A DNA stretch of 64,000 nucleotides from Gillisella vitis (GCF_021559775.1 NZ_CP056047.1:310001-374000), one strand, 5' to 3'. Shown: positions 34,943-44,184, numbered from the stretch's first letter. A program made the numbers and translations. Notes: generated by a model not told the origin, from the sequence alone.

Positions 34943-36190
34943 ATGTATGCTGCAATGGGTCAGCACATCTCTTTGCATGTCACTCTTGGCTACATGCCAT
35001 GTCTCGATAGCGCCCCGCTGGTGGCTGCGGTGGAAAAAGGCTTTGCCTCCGACGAAGGCCTGACCCTGCGCCTGGTGCGCGAAACTTCCTGGGCTCAGAT
35101 CCGCGACCGCCTGACGGTCGGCCATTTCGATGGCGCGCACCTGCCGGCCCCCTTTGCGCTGGCAGCCAATCTCGGGTTTTCGCCGCTGGGCCCCGCTCTG
35201 CTGGTCCCCATGGCCCTCAATTTGGGTGGCGGCGCGTTTACTGTGTCGAATGCGCTTGCAACAGCCATGCAACGGGCAGGCTGGGAAAGCCACCTTCTGG
35301 AGCCGACGGCGGCGGGCGCTGCACTGAAACGAGTGGTGGAGGAACGCCGCGCTAAGTCCCTGCCGCCTTTGCGGATTGCCGTCGGCGATACCCATTCCAG
35401 CCAGGCCTATTATCTGCGCTACTGGCTTGCTGCCTGCAATCTGGACTGCGGCAGTGAGGTCGAAATGGTCTCATTGCCATCGCCGCTGATGGCGGATGGG
35501 CTTGGCGCGGGCGTGCTCGACGGATTTTGCGCGGCGGAACCGTGGAGCAGTGTCGCAGTGGACCGGCAGGTCGGACGCATTGTTGCTGCGACCGCTGCTA
35601 TCTGGCGCGGCGGTCCGGACAAGGTTCTCGGCATTAGCAGGCAGTGGGGCGAGAACAATCCCGCCGCGCTCGATGCGCTGATCCGAGCGCTTTACCGCGC
35701 CGCGCAATGGTGCGGCAATCCCGGCAATACCGAGGAACTGGCCGGTATCATGGCGGCCCCCCGCTATCTCGGTGTCGAAGGCCGGCTTTTGTTACCCGGC
35801 CTGACCGGCGATCTGGTAACCGCGCCGGGAGAGGTTCAGCCGCTTGAGGATTTTCTGGTGCTGGAGCGCAAGGCCGCCAATTTCCCCTGGGCCAGCCATG
35901 CCCTGTGGTTTTATAGCCAGATGGTGCTTGGCGGTCACGTTGTCCATGCCCGCGAGCGGATTGCCACGGTGCTCGAAACCTATCGCCCGGATCTTTATCG
36001 CCGCGCCCTCAGGCCGGTCTTCGCCGCCATGCCAGGCGCCAATATCAAGGTGGAGGGGGCGATGGCAGCAGCCGATTATGTCGGCGCCAGCAATGGCCGT
36101 TTGCTGCTTGGGCCGGACGGATTTTTCGATGGACGGGTCTTCGACCCTGACCGGCTTGATGATTATCTTGCCGCTTCGCTAGTGGAATGA
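34943..36190 (+). CDS. CmpA/NrtA-family binding protein without signal peptide (NasS-like)
   Basis: 415 residues from ATG at 34943 (MYAAMGQHISLHV); a TTG eight codons earlier and an ATG four codons later are alternatives. The fold is that of nitrate/bicarbonate-binding proteins of ABC transporters (LGYMPCLDSAPLVAAVEKG; RIAVGDTHSSQAYYLRYWL; NWP-like FPWASHALWFYSQM). No Sec, Tat or lipoprotein leader is visible, so it should be cytoplasmic, as in the nitrate sensor NasS. Neither a NasT antiterminator nor transporter genes are adjacent. The last three codons and stop lie inside a palindromic repeat. Confidence 0.82.
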   Translation: MYAAMGQHISLHVTLGYMPCLDSAPLVAAVEKGFASDEGLTLRLVRETSWAQIRDRLTVGHFDGAHLPAPFALAANLGFSPLGPALLVPMALNLGGGAFTVSNALATAMQRAGWESHLLEPTAAGAALKRVVEERRAKSLPPLRIAVGDTHSSQAYYLRYWLAACNLDCGSEVEMVSLPSPLMADGLGAGVLDGFCAAEPWSSVAVDRQVGRIVAATAAIWRGGPDKVLGISRQWGENNPAALDALIRALYRAAQWCGNPGNTEELAGIMAAPRYLGVEGRLLLPGLTGDLVTAPGEVQPLEDFLVLERKAANFPWASHALWFYSQMVLGGHVVHARERIATVLETYRPDLYRRALRPVFAAMPGANIKVEGAMAAADYVGASNGRLLLGPDGFFDGRVFDPDRLDDYLAASLVE

Positions 36191-36258
36191 ATTTGACATT
36201 TGATATCCCCCTTGCGGCACCCTCGAGGATCAAATGTCAAATTCTTAAATTCCACTAG
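36179..36258. repeat. Palindrome 1 of a pair, overlapping the end of the NasS-like gene
   Basis: CTAGTGGAAT (36179-36188) pairs with ATTCCACTAG (36249-36258); inside, AATTTGACATTTGAT (36190-36204) pairs perfectly with ATCAAATGTCAAATT (36229-36243). The loop contains GCGGCACCCTCGAGG. The gene's last sense codons and TGA lie in the left arm. It can also act as a terminator-like structure, though no T-run follows. Confidence 0.88.
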
Positions 36259-36274
36259 AAACAGAGACTTGCTC

Positions 36275-36345
36275 GTGGTCCTGACGATTCCGACATTTGC
36301 TCTCGAGGGTGCTGCAAACGGATGCAAATGTCGGAATCGGACCAC
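36275..36345. repeat. Palindrome 2 of a pair
   Basis: GTGGTCC (36275-36281) pairs with GGACCAC (36339-36345); inside, GATTCCGACATTTGC (36286-36300) pairs perfectly with GCAAATGTCGGAATC (36324-36338). The loop CTCGAGGGTGCTGC echoes, inverted, that of palindrome 1 16 bases away, so the two are related units in opposite orientation. Confidence 0.88.
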
Positions 36346-36533
36346 TAGCGGTTCCGAGAAATTGAGATTGCAGCACAGAAACCCTATGACGTGAGCGCTC
36401 AAAGCGGTGGCGCGGCTGTTTTTTAAGCAATTGCCGGAATGGCGCGGCTGGATTGTGGTGATTTCTTCAGCCAATTGGCGGCATCTCCAGTGATTTGACA
36501 GGATTTACCGAGTGAAAAGCCCAATCTTTCGAG

Positions 36534-36550
36534 TTGGCACGGTTTGTGCT
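36534..36550 (+). promoter_or_regulatory. Candidate sigma54 promoter (GG-N10-GC)
   Basis: TTGGCACGGTTTGTGCT matches the consensus YTGGCACGRNNNTTGCW at all fixed positions but one (G for the first T of TTGC). GG (36536-36537) and GC (36548-36549) are exactly ten bases apart. It faces the structured segment and terminator at 36588-36668, not directly an ORF. No clear NtrC-type upstream site was found. Confidence 0.55.
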
Positions 36551-36560
36551 TTCAATACAG

Positions 36561-36668
36561 CAACAGGGTCCAGAGGGGACTTGGAGAAGGGCGGTCTGGA
36601 AATCGCCCTCACAAAACGCCGCCTTAACCGTGCCTCAGGGCAATGGTTTTGGCGGCGTTTGTTTTTGG
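36561..36668 (+). ncRNA. Candidate small RNA, about 105 nt, upstream of mrp
   Basis: Between the sigma54-like promoter and mrp there is no ORF of note but there is strong structure. Hairpin 1 is AGGGCG (36588-36593)/CGCCCT (36604-36609). A long second hairpin is built from AAACGCCGCC (36614-36623)/GGCGGCGTTT (36651-36660) with inner AACC/GGTT and TGCC/GGCA pairs, and is followed by GTTTTTG. This looks like an independent transcript ending in an intrinsic terminator. Alternatively it is a leader/attenuator of mrp. Start and function are inferred. Confidence 0.5.
36614..36668 (+). terminator. Strong intrinsic terminator upstream of mrp
   Basis: Ten-base perfect GC-rich stem extended by inner pairs, then TTTGTTTTT. 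It lies about 110 bases before the mrp start and would end transcripts coming from 36561 or from the NasS-like gene. Confidence 0.7.
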
Positions 36669-36776
36669 CTCTTCCGTTGCAGGCGATAAAACCTTATTTG
36701 AGCGTCACTCACACGTTTCGTCGGGCGCGGACAATTTCCAGTCGAGTGTCCCGGCCTTCACCAAGGAAGCGGATCC

Positions 36777-37943
36777 ATGACGCTCGATAAAAACACTGTT
36801 CTTGAAGCCTTGAAGACCGTGCGCGGCCCCGATCTCGAGGGCAATATTGTCGATCTCGGCATGGTATCGGACGTGTTCATTTCCGACGCCAAGGTCTATC
36901 TCTCCATTAATGTTCCGGCTGAGCGCGCCCGGGAGTTGGAGCCTTTGCGCCAGGCGGCGGAGCGCAGTGTCAAGGCGCTTGCCGGCGTCAAGGGAGCGCT
37001 TGTCAGCCTGACAGCCGAGCGCAAGGCCGGATCGCCGTCAACGCCACCTGCACCCTCGGCACCCAATCCTTCCCACTTGCATTCCCATTCACACGGGCAT
37101 TCTCATGCACCGGCCCCAAGCCAGCCGGCCCGCCCGGCCAAGGCCGGTATTCCCGGCATCGGCGCCATCATCGCGGTGGCTTCCGGCAAGGGTGGCGTCG
37201 GCAAATCCACCACGGCGGTCAATCTGGCGCTGGCCTTGCTGGCCAATGGCCTGAAGGTCGGCATTCTCGATGCCGATGTCTATGGTCCGTCCATGCCGCG
37301 CCTGCTTGGCATTTCCGGGCGACCGCAGCAGATCGACGGGCGCATTATCGTGCCTATGGAAAATTATGGCCTGAAGGCGATGTCCATCGGCTTTCTGGTG
37401 GATGAGGGCACCGCGATGATCTGGCGCGGCCCGATGGTGCAATCGGCGCTGATGCAGATGTTGCGCGAAGTGGCCTGGGGCGAGCTTGACGTGCTGGTGG
37501 TCGATATGCCGCCGGGTACGGGCGATGCGCAATTGACCATGGCCCAGCAGGTGCCGTTGAGCGGTGCGGTGATCGTCTCGACCCCGCAGGATCTGGCGCT
37601 GATCGATGCCCGCAAGGGTATCAACATGTTCAAGAAGGTCGAAGTGCCGGTGCTCGGCGTCATCGAGAACATGAGCTATTTCATCGCTCCCGATACCGGC
37701 GCTCGTTACGATATTTTCGGTCATGGCGGTGCGAAGGCCGAAGCCGAAGCCATTGGTGCGCCATTCCTGGGTGAAGTGCCGTTGACCATTTCCATCCGCG
37801 AGCATTCCGATGCCGGAACCCCTGTCGTGGTTTCCGAGCCGGAGAGCCCCCAGGCGCTGGTGTATCGTGAGATCGCCACCCGCGTCTGGCGCGAGGTCGA
37901 ACGGCATTCAACAAGACAGGCGCCGACCATTACCTTTGAATGA
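36777..37943 (+). CDS. mrp: Mrp/ApbC-family iron-sulfur carrier ATPase lacking the CxxC motif
   Basis: P-loop protein that carries or inserts Fe-S clusters. 388 residues: a DUF59/MIP18 domain (1-80), a linker with a His-rich tract HLHSHSHGHSH (100-110), and the ATPase domain with deviant Walker A SGKGGVGKST (136-145) and VVDMPPGTGDAQLTM. In most Mrp proteins a CxxC follows ENMSYF; here the segment is ENMSYFIAPDTG (297-308), with A304 and T307 in place of the cysteines. Fe-S binding must differ or be lost. Monocistronic. Confidence 0.93.
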   Translation: MTLDKNTVLEALKTVRGPDLEGNIVDLGMVSDVFISDAKVYLSINVPAERARELEPLRQAAERSVKALAGVKGALVSLTAERKAGSPSTPPAPSAPNPSHLHSHSHGHSHAPAPSQPARPAKAGIPGIGAIIAVASGKGGVGKSTTAVNLALALLANGLKVGILDADVYGPSMPRLLGISGRPQQIDGRIIVPMENYGLKAMSIGFLVDEGTAMIWRGPMVQSALMQMLREVAWGELDVLVVDMPPGTGDAQLTMAQQVPLSGAVIVSTPQDLALIDARKGINMFKKVEVPVLGVIENMSYFIAPDTGARYDIFGHGGAKAEAEAIGAPFLGEVPLTISIREHSDAGTPVVVSEPESPQALVYREIATRVWREVERHSTRQAPTITFE

Positions 37944-37961
37944 GATCAGCACAGGATAGAG

Positions 37962-37992
37962 CCGCCGTTGCAGATTGATACTGCAACGGCGG
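37962..37992 (+). terminator. Hairpin downstream of mrp
   Basis: CCGCCGTTGCAG (37962-37973) pairs perfectly with CTGCAACGGCGG (37981-37992), 19 bases after the mrp stop. No T-run follows, so it is a stable 3' end structure or Rho-assisted terminator rather than a classical one. Confidence 0.5.
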
Positions 37993-38302
37993 ACCGCACG
38001 GTTGTAGGGTTCCGGCGGAAATGCAACAGGATCTCGCTACCCTGGCGGATGCTTTGTAGGTGATGTTTCCTCAGGTTGCATTGATCAGGATCAAATGCCT
38101 GCGCGCAATTGCCCTTGCCATCCTGACGGCAGGTGCTATTGCTTGCCCGCTGAGCATGGATCATGGGCAGGCAACAGTCTTGCGGCGGCGGGATGGTCCT
38201 TATGCATGCCGGCAAGGGTAAATCATCGCAGGTTTTCATGGGTGTCCATGGGAGTGCTGCGGCTGGCGGCGATGTCCGTCATCGGGCAAAGGTGTCGAAC
38301 GT
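37993..38302. other. Intergenic region before corA
   Basis: No gene, repeat or riboswitch recognised. It contains the corA promoter and the AAGGTG ribosome site (38289-38294) that decides the TTG start. Confidence 0.45.
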
Positions 38303-39280
38303 TTGATCAAAGCTTACAGGTGTGACGGGACGGCGGATATGATCCTGCCCAGCGATGCGCCAGCGGTGCTGGACAAAGATGTTCTATGGCTCGATCTTCT
38401 CAATCCTGACAGGACCGAGGAGGCTTTGGCCGAGCGCTTGCTGGGCCTGCCGCTTCCCACCCGTGACGACCTCAAGGATATCGAGCCGTCCAGCCGATTG
38501 TATATGGACGATCATGGCGTTTACATGACCGCATCGCTGCTCTGCAAGGCCGAATCGGACCTGCCGCATCTGGCCGATGTCGCCTTCATTCTGGGCGGTG
38601 GCCGGCTGGTTACCGTGCGCTACGCCGAGCCCCGCGCCTTTGGCCTGTTTACTGCGGCCCTCAGCCGCAATCATGCCCATTGCACCTCCAACGCCGTCAT
38701 GCTGGCGCGACTTTTGGAAACGGTGGTCGATCGCACCGCCGAAATCCTGGAAATTGCCGGTATGCGGGTCGATGCGCTGTCCGGCGATGTTTTCGTCGAT
38801 CGCAGCCGGACCAAGCGCCGCGCGGCGCGATTCCTGGAAGACCGGCTGTTCGATATCGCCAGCCATCACCGGCTTGTCAGCAAGACGCGCGATAGTCTTG
38901 CATCCCTGTCGCGGTTGTCGTCCTTCCTGCTGTCGGTGGAGCCGTTCAAGACGAGTGGTGAGCCGCGTGATCTGTGCAAGGTCATTTCTCACGATATTCA
39001 ATCCCTGTCCGAACATGCCGGTTTCATCGCCAGCAATATCAGTTTCATGCTCGATGCCTCGCTTGGCCTGATCAATGTCGAACAGAATTCGATCATCAAG
39101 ATTTTCTCGATTGCATCGGTGGTGTTTTTGCCGCCGACGCTGGTCGCTTCCATCTATGGAATGAACTTTCAGGTCATGCCGGAGTTGACGTGGCTGCTTG
39201 GCTACCCATTTGCTCTGATCGTCATGGTTCTGTCTGCGATCATTCCCTTCCTGTTCTTCCGCTCGAAAGGCTGGCTCTGA
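38303..39280 (+). CDS. corA: CorA-family divalent cation transporter
   Basis: Pentameric Mg2+ (or Co2+/Ni2+/Zn2+) channel of the inner membrane. 325 residues from TTG at 38303 (MIKAYRCDG), supported by AAGGTG eight bases upstream. A cytoplasmic funnel domain (1-260) with long helices is followed by two transmembrane segments (IFSIASVVFLPPTLVASIYG and the last 25 residues) flanking the selectivity signature YGMNF. 15 bases upstream of kup on the same strand, so a metal/K+ transport pair, possibly one transcript. Confidence 0.93.
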   Translation: MIKAYRCDGTADMILPSDAPAVLDKDVLWLDLLNPDRTEEALAERLLGLPLPTRDDLKDIEPSSRLYMDDHGVYMTASLLCKAESDLPHLADVAFILGGGRLVTVRYAEPRAFGLFTAALSRNHAHCTSNAVMLARLLETVVDRTAEILEIAGMRVDALSGDVFVDRSRTKRRAARFLEDRLFDIASHHRLVSKTRDSLASLSRLSSFLLSVEPFKTSGEPRDLCKVISHDIQSLSEHAGFIASNISFMLDASLGLINVEQNSIIKIFSIASVVFLPPTLVASIYGMNFQVMPELTWLLGYPFALIVMVLSAIIPFLFFRSKGWL

Positions 39281-39295
39281 GAGCCTGTAAGATTG

Positions 39296-41200
39296 ATGTC
39301 CCAGGAAAACACCCACGCCGCACCGGCTGAAAAGAAAGACCTGCGCAGTCTGATGCTGCTGGCGCTCGGTTCGGTCGGCGTCGTCTACGGCGATATCGGC
39401 ACAAGCCCGCTCTATGCGTTTCGCGAGGCGCTGAAGCCGATTGCCCATGACGGCATTACCCGTTTTGAGGTGATCGGCCTGACTTCGCTGATCGTCTGGA
39501 CGCTGACGATCATCGTCACGCTGAAATATGTGCTGTTTCTGCTGCGCGCCGACAATGACGGCGAAGGCGGCACCCTGTCGCTGCTGGCCTTGCTCAGCAA
39601 ATCGGCGGGGCGTCATACCGTTGTCCTGATGGTGTTGGGCCTGGTCGGCGCAGCGCTGTTTCTGGGCGATGCCATGATCACGCCTGCGCTGTCAGTTCTG
39701 TCGGCGGTGGAAGGCTTGAAACTGGTGGCGCCGCAATCCTCCGGCTTCATCGTGCCGATCTCGGTGGTCATCCTGATCATGTTGTTTGCCGTCCAATCGC
39801 GTGGTACGGGCGCGGTTGCCAATTTCTTCGGGCCGATCACCGTGGTCTGGTTCCTGGTGATGGCGGCAGGCGGTATCGGCCATATTTTCGACGATCCGGC
39901 GATTTTCCGGGCCTTCAATCCGATTCATGCCGTGACCTTCCTGTTTCAGGAAAAGTTTCTCGGTTTCGTCGTGCTGGGCGCGGTCTTCCTGACCGTCACC
40001 GGCGCCGAAGCACTCTATGCCGACCTTGGCCACTTTGGCCGTCGTCCGATCCAGTGGGCGTGGTTCGTGCTGGTGTTTCCGGCCTTGGTGCTGAACTATC
40101 TGGGCCAGGGCGCGCTGGTGCTGAAGGACCCGGCGATGGCATCGGACCCCTTCTATCTGATGTTCCCAAGCTGGGCCATCCTGCCGGTCATCATCCTGGC
40201 GACGGCGGCCACGGTCATTGCCAGCCAGGCGGTGATAACAGGGGCGTTTTCCATGGTGCGCCAGGCCATCCATCTCGGCTTCCTGCCGCGCATGGAAATC
40301 CTGTTCACCTCGGAAACCAACACCGGACAGATCTATCTTCCTGCCGTCAACACGCTGCTGCTACTCGGCGTTCTCAGCCTGGTGCTACTGTTTGAAAGCT
40401 CCGATGCACTCGCGACCGCCTATGGTATTTCCGTCACCGGCGCCATGGTCGTCACGACAATCATGGCGTTTGAATTCGTGCGCAAGAAGTGGAAATGGTC
40501 GGTTTTCGTGGCGCTGTTGGTGATTGTGCCGCTTCTGGCTCTGGAAACGGTTTTCCTTGGCGCCAACCTGCTGAAGATCCACGATGGCGGCTATATTCCG
40601 GTGCTGTTTGCGGCTGGCTTTACCATCGTCATGTGGACCTGGCGGCGCGGCACGGCCATCCTGTTTGCCAAGACCCGCCATGCCGATATTCCGCTGTCCT
40701 CGTTCATTTCCTCGGTGGAGCGCAAGAGCGAGCATGCTCCGGTCTGCGTGCCGGGCACGGCAATCTTTTTGACCAGCGACCCGGAAACGGCGCCTGCTGC
40801 CCTGCTGCATAATCTTAAGCACAATCACGTTCTGCATGAGAAAAACATCATCCTGACCATCAAGACCGTCAACCGGCCCCGCGCCAGCGAAGCGGAACGC
40901 TTCGTGGCCGAGAGCCTCTCGGAGCGGTTCAGCCGGGTAGAGATCCGCTTCGGCTATATGGAACAGCAGAATGTCTCGCAGGCGCTGGCCAAGCTGCGCA
41001 AGGGCGGGCTGAAATTCGACATCATGTCCACCTCCTTCTATCTCGGCCGCCGCAAGCTGGTGCCGGACGCCAAGGCAGGCATGCCAAACTGGCAGGACAG
41101 GCTGTTCATCGCGCTGGCCAATTCGGCAACCGACCCCTCGGATTACTTCCGGCTTCCGGCCAATCGCGTCGTCGAGCTTGGCTCGCATGTGATCATCTGA
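39296..41200 (+). CDS. kup: KUP-family potassium transporter
   Basis: High-affinity K+/H+ symporter, 634 residues from ATG at 39296; a TTG directly before it is less likely. Twelve hydrophobic segments occupy residues 15-450, beginning with the family signature [19 protein letters not shown]. The soluble C-terminal domain (about 460-634) includes [16 protein letters not shown] and the terminal [20 protein letters not shown]. Lies just after corA. An intrinsic terminator follows. Confidence 0.96.
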   Translation: MSQENTHAAPAEKKDLRSLMLLALGSVGVVYGDIGTSPLYAFREALKPIAHDGITRFEVIGLTSLIVWTLTIIVTLKYVLFLLRADNDGEGGTLSLLALLSKSAGRHTVVLMVLGLVGAALFLGDAMITPALSVLSAVEGLKLVAPQSSGFIVPISVVILIMLFAVQSRGTGAVANFFGPITVVWFLVMAAGGIGHIFDDPAIFRAFNPIHAVTFLFQEKFLGFVVLGAVFLTVTGAEALYADLGHFGRRPIQWAWFVLVFPALVLNYLGQGALVLKDPAMASDPFYLMFPSWAILPVIILATAATVIASQAVITGAFSMVRQAIHLGFLPRMEILFTSETNTGQIYLPAVNTLLLLGVLSLVLLFESSDALATAYGISVTGAMVVTTIMAFEFVRKKWKWSVFVALLVIVPLLALETVFLGANLLKIHDGGYIPVLFAAGFTIVMWTWRRGTAILFAKTRHADIPLSSFISSVERKSEHAPVCVPGTAIFLTSDPETAPAALLHNLKHNHVLHEKNIILTIKTVNRPRASEAERFVAESLSERFSRVEIRFGYMEQQNVSQALAKLRKGGLKFDIMSTSFYLGRRKLVPDAKAGMPNWQDRLFIALANSATDPSDYFRLPANRVVELGSHVII

Positions 41201-41241
41201 TCGTTATTTGTGGCGGTGTTTCGCGTGACGGGCATCGCCGC

Positions 41242-41288
41242 AAAGCCGCACCGATTCCGGGAATTCACCGCCCGGAACGCGGCTTTTT
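41242..41288 (+). terminator. Intrinsic terminator of kup
   Basis: AAAGCCGC (41242-41249) pairs with GCGGCTTT (41279-41286) and inner TTCCGGG with CCCGGAA, followed by TT. The remaining 220 bases to atpI hold the promoter of the F0 operon and no gene. Confidence 0.8.
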
Positions 41289-41508
41289 AATGCCACTTTC
41301 TGTGGGGAATTCGAAAATTTCGTCTAAGGAACTGATTTTATTCGGTTAATTTGTCGTGAAACAACCCTTGGCAATGCCTTGACTATCAAAGCTCGCAAAA
41401 TTATGGTGCGGCCAAATTAAGAACCGGTCGGACCATGTGTAAATCCGAGCTGTTTGCATACTCGGACAAGGCTTTAGCAGCCGGACTGGGATCGGACGGG
41501 GAGGGCGC

Positions 41509-41856
41509 ATGGACGATCAGGAAAGAGAATTGGAACGGCGTCGCAGCCATCTCGGAGCCAAGCTGGCTGCGAAGGATCTGCGGACGGGGGAAGAGGCCGC
41601 ACAGGACGAGCGGGCGCAGGCAAGCCGAAAAGGTTATGCCCAGGCCATGAAGCTCTCCAGCGAATTCCTTTCCGCCATCATCGTCGGTATCATTCTGGGT
41701 TTCCTGATCGATCATTTTGCGGGAACCTCGCCTTGGGGGCTTATCGTCCTCCTGCTGTTGGGGTTTTGCGCCGGTGTGCTGAACGTGTTGCGTGCGGCAG
41801 GAAAGGTGGCTTCGCCCCATCCTGCGGATCGCAGCTCGGACGGCAAAGGGAAATAA
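41509..41856 (+). CDS. atpI: ATP synthase protein I
   Basis: Small membrane protein that assists assembly of the F0 c-ring and possibly Mg2+ supply. 115 residues: a charged N-terminal helix (1-45), two transmembrane segments (about 50-70 and 76-95; FLSAIIVGIILGFLIDHF and GLIVLLLLGFCAGVLNVL) and a hydrophilic tail. First gene of the F0 operon atpI-B-E-b'-b. The F1 genes are not in the window, as usual in alphaproteobacteria where F0 and F1 operons are separate. Confidence 0.93.
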   Translation: MDDQERELERRRSHLGAKLAAKDLRTGEEAAQDERAQASRKGYAQAMKLSSEFLSAIIVGIILGFLIDHFAGTSPWGLIVLLLLGFCAGVLNVLRAAGKVASPHPADRSSDGKGK

Positions 41857-41933
41857 CACGGCGGATGCCTGGCATCCGGCGGACGAGGTAAGGAACGCTG
41901 CCTGAGGGTGGCAAAAGCGAGAGAGATCACCAG

Positions 41934-42686
41934 GTGTCAAACGATCCGACCCATCAGTTCCAGATCCACAAGATTGTTCCGATCGAGATTGGCGGCATTG
42001 ATTTCTCGTTCACCAACGCCTCGCTGTTCATGGTGGCGACGGTGGCCTGCGCAGCTGGCTTCCTCTATTTCGCCACATCCAATCGCGGCCTGATTCCCGG
42101 TCGGGCGCAGTCGGTCGCGGAAATGTCCTATGAATTCGTGGCGTCGATGCTGCGGGAAGGGGCGGGCAGCCACGGGATGAAATTCTTCCCCATGGTGTTC
42201 TCGCTTTTCATGTTCGTGTTGACCGCGAACCTTCTCGGCATGATGCCCTATTTCTTCACCATTACCAGCCAGATCGTCGTCACCTTTGCGTTGGCGATTT
42301 TTGTGATCGGCACGGTGTTGGTCTACGGTTTCTATAAGCACGGCCTTGGCTTCCTCAATTTGTTCGTGCCCTCTGGCGTCCCTGGCGCTCTCTTGTTACT
42401 CGTGGTGCCGATCGAGGTGATCTCGTTTCTGTCGCGCCCGATTTCTCTGTCGATCCGGTTGTTTGCCAATATGCTGGCAGGCCACATCACATTGAAGGTG
42501 TTTGCGGGCTTCGTTGCCTCGCTTGGCAGCCTTGGCGCCCTTGGCGTCGGTGGCGCGCTCCTTCCTCTCGCTATGACCGTCGCACTGACCGGTCTGGAGT
42601 TCCTGGTTGCCTTCCTTCAGGCTTACGTCTTCGCGGTACTGACTTGCATGTACCTGAACGACGCAATCCATCCCGGTGGGCACTAA
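41934..42686 (+). CDS. atpB: ATP synthase F0 subunit a
   Basis: Forms the proton half-channels against the c-ring. 250 residues from GTG at 41934 ([21 protein letters not shown]), a start that gives the usual rhizobial N-terminus. About five to six membrane segments. The essential Arg is in [13 protein letters not shown], and the conserved Gln/Glu region is [20 protein letters not shown]. 77 bases after atpI, 67 before atpE. Confidence 0.96.
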   Translation: MSNDPTHQFQIHKIVPIEIGGIDFSFTNASLFMVATVACAAGFLYFATSNRGLIPGRAQSVAEMSYEFVASMLREGAGSHGMKFFPMVFSLFMFVLTANLLGMMPYFFTITSQIVVTFALAIFVIGTVLVYGFYKHGLGFLNLFVPSGVPGALLLLVVPIEVISFLSRPISLSIRLFANMLAGHITLKVFAGFVASLGSLGALGVGGALLPLAMTVALTGLEFLVAFLQAYVFAVLTCMYLNDAIHPGGH

Positions 42687-42753
42687 GGATATCGACATTG
42701 GCGTAACAAGCGTCAGTCATTCGCCGCAATAACCATTTCAAAGGAGTACTCTC

Positions 42754-42981
42754 ATGGAAGCGGAAGCAGCAAAGTTCATCGGCGCAGGTCTGGCTTGCTT
42801 TGGCATGGCCGGCACGGCTCTCGGCCTTGGCAACATTTTCGGCAGCTACCTGTCGGGCGCACTGCGCAACCCGTCTGCCGCTGACAGCCAGTTCGGCCGT
42901 CTGGTATTCGGCTTCGCCGTTACGGAAGCTCTGGGCATCTTCTCGCTGCTCGTAGCCCTCCTGCTCCTGTTCGCTGTCTGA
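42754..42981 (+). CDS. atpE: ATP synthase F0 subunit c
   Basis: Proteolipid of the rotating c-ring. 75 residues, two transmembrane hairpin helices joined by the polar loop [12 protein letters not shown]; the proton-carrying Glu lies in the second helix ([13 protein letters not shown]). An ideal AAAGGAG ribosome site precedes the ATG, consistent with the high expression this subunit needs. Confidence 0.97.
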   Translation: MEAEAAKFIGAGLACFGMAGTALGLGNIFGSYLSGALRNPSAADSQFGRLVFGFAVTEALGIFSLLVALLLLFAV

Positions 42982-43060
42982 TTTCAGCGCAATTCAGGAT
43001 CACGGCCGGCCTTCGATGTCGGCCGTGATCTTTTGTATTAGCAGGATACTGGAGGCGAGT

Positions 43061-43645
43061 ATGTTCGTTACCCCCGCCTATGCCGAGGAAGTCCCGGCAA
43101 CGGCTGAGACCCACACGGAAACCGGCGTTCCCGCGGAAGCCGGACATGGACGAGGCGTATTTCCGCCCTTCGACCATTCTACCTTCCCATCGCAGCTGTT
43201 GTGGCTGGTCATCACCTTTGGCCTGTTCTACATTCTGATGCAGCGGGTCATCGTGCCACGCGTCGGCGGTATCCTCGAAAATCGTCACGACCGGATCGCC
43301 AAGGATATCGATGAGGCCAGCCGCCTGAAGGCGGAAGCGGATGCCGAAGTCGAGACCTATGAAAAAGAATTGACCGCCGCTAAGGCGAAGGGCAACCAGA
43401 TCGCCTCTGCCGCGCGGGAAGCCGCCAAGGCCAAGGCTGCCGCCGACCGCGCTGCTGTCGAGGCTGAGCTGTCCAGCAAGGTTGCTGCGGCGGAAGCTAG
43501 CATTGCAGCAATCAAGACCAAGGCTTTTGCCGAGGTCGATACGATTGCCACGGAAACCGTTGCCGTCATCGTTGAGCAGCTGACCGGTGCAAATGTCACC
43601 GTAGCAGATGCGCAATCGGCTGTTGCCGCTGGCAAGAGGGGCTGA
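43061..43645 (+). CDS. ATP synthase F0 subunit b'
   Basis: Peripheral-stalk subunit. 194 residues from ATG at 43061, chosen for GGAGG just upstream; the 15-codon longer frame has no ribosome site. A hydrophilic N-terminal stretch (1-50, rich in Ala/Glu/His) precedes one membrane helix ([19 protein letters not shown]), then a long Ala/Lys/Glu coiled coil. With the b subunit encoded four bases downstream it forms a b-b' heterodimer, as in photosynthetic and other alphaproteobacteria. Confidence 0.94.
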   Translation: MFVTPAYAEEVPATAETHTETGVPAEAGHGRGVFPPFDHSTFPSQLLWLVITFGLFYILMQRVIVPRVGGILENRHDRIAKDIDEASRLKAEADAEVETYEKELTAAKAKGNQIASAAREAAKAKAAADRAAVEAELSSKVAAAEASIAAIKTKAFAEVDTIATETVAVIVEQLTGANVTVADAQSAVAAGKRG

Positions 43646-43649
43646 GCCG

Positions 43650-44135
43650 ATGCAATATGATGCAACTTTCTTCGCTTTTGTTGGCCTGGTGCTGTTTCTG
43701 GCACTGATTGCCTATCTCAAAGTCCCGGGCATGATGGCTAAGTCGCTGGATGCACGTGCAGACAATATCCGTGACGAATTGGCGGAAGCCAAGCGCCTGC
43801 GGGAAGAAGCCCAGCAATTGTTGGCGGAATATCGTGCCAAGCGCAAACAGGCTGAAGCGGAAGCTCAGGCCATCGTTGCTGCCGCCGAGCGCGAAGCAGC
43901 CGCCCTGACGGAAGAAGCCCGTCAGAAGACCGAGGAATTCGTTCAGCGCCGCAATGCGCTGTCGGAACAGAAGATCAAGCAGGCCGAAACCGACGCCATC
44001 AATGCGGTTCGCTCAGCTGCTGTCGATCTTGCAATCTCGGCTGCAGAGATCCTGTTGAAGCAGAAAGTCGACGCCCAGTTGCAGTCAGGCCTGTTTAATT
44101 CGTCTGTAAGCGAAGTGAAAAGCCGTCTGAACTGA
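43650..44135 (+). CDS. atpF: ATP synthase F0 subunit b
   Basis: Second peripheral-stalk subunit. 161 residues from ATG at 43650 (MQYDATFFAFVGLVLFLAL). An N-terminal membrane helix (7-25) is followed by a charged coiled coil rich in Ala/Glu/Arg and a C-terminal region that should contact F1 delta. Last gene of the F0 operon, with an intrinsic terminator 24 bases downstream. Confidence 0.95.
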   Translation: MQYDATFFAFVGLVLFLALIAYLKVPGMMAKSLDARADNIRDELAEAKRLREEAQQLLAEYRAKRKQAEAEAQAIVAAAEREAAALTEEARQKTEEFVQRRNALSEQKIKQAETDAINAVRSAAVDLAISAAEILLKQKVDAQLQSGLFNSSVSEVKSRLN

Positions 44136-44158
44136 GATTGTTCATCAAGGATGAATTG

Positions 44159-44184
44159 AAAGCCGGGTTAAGCCCGGCTTTTTT
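44159..44184 (+). terminator. Intrinsic terminator of the F0 operon
   Basis: AAAGCCGGG (44159-44167) and CCCGGCTTT (44173-44181) with a 5-base loop and a six-T run. Confidence 0.92.
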
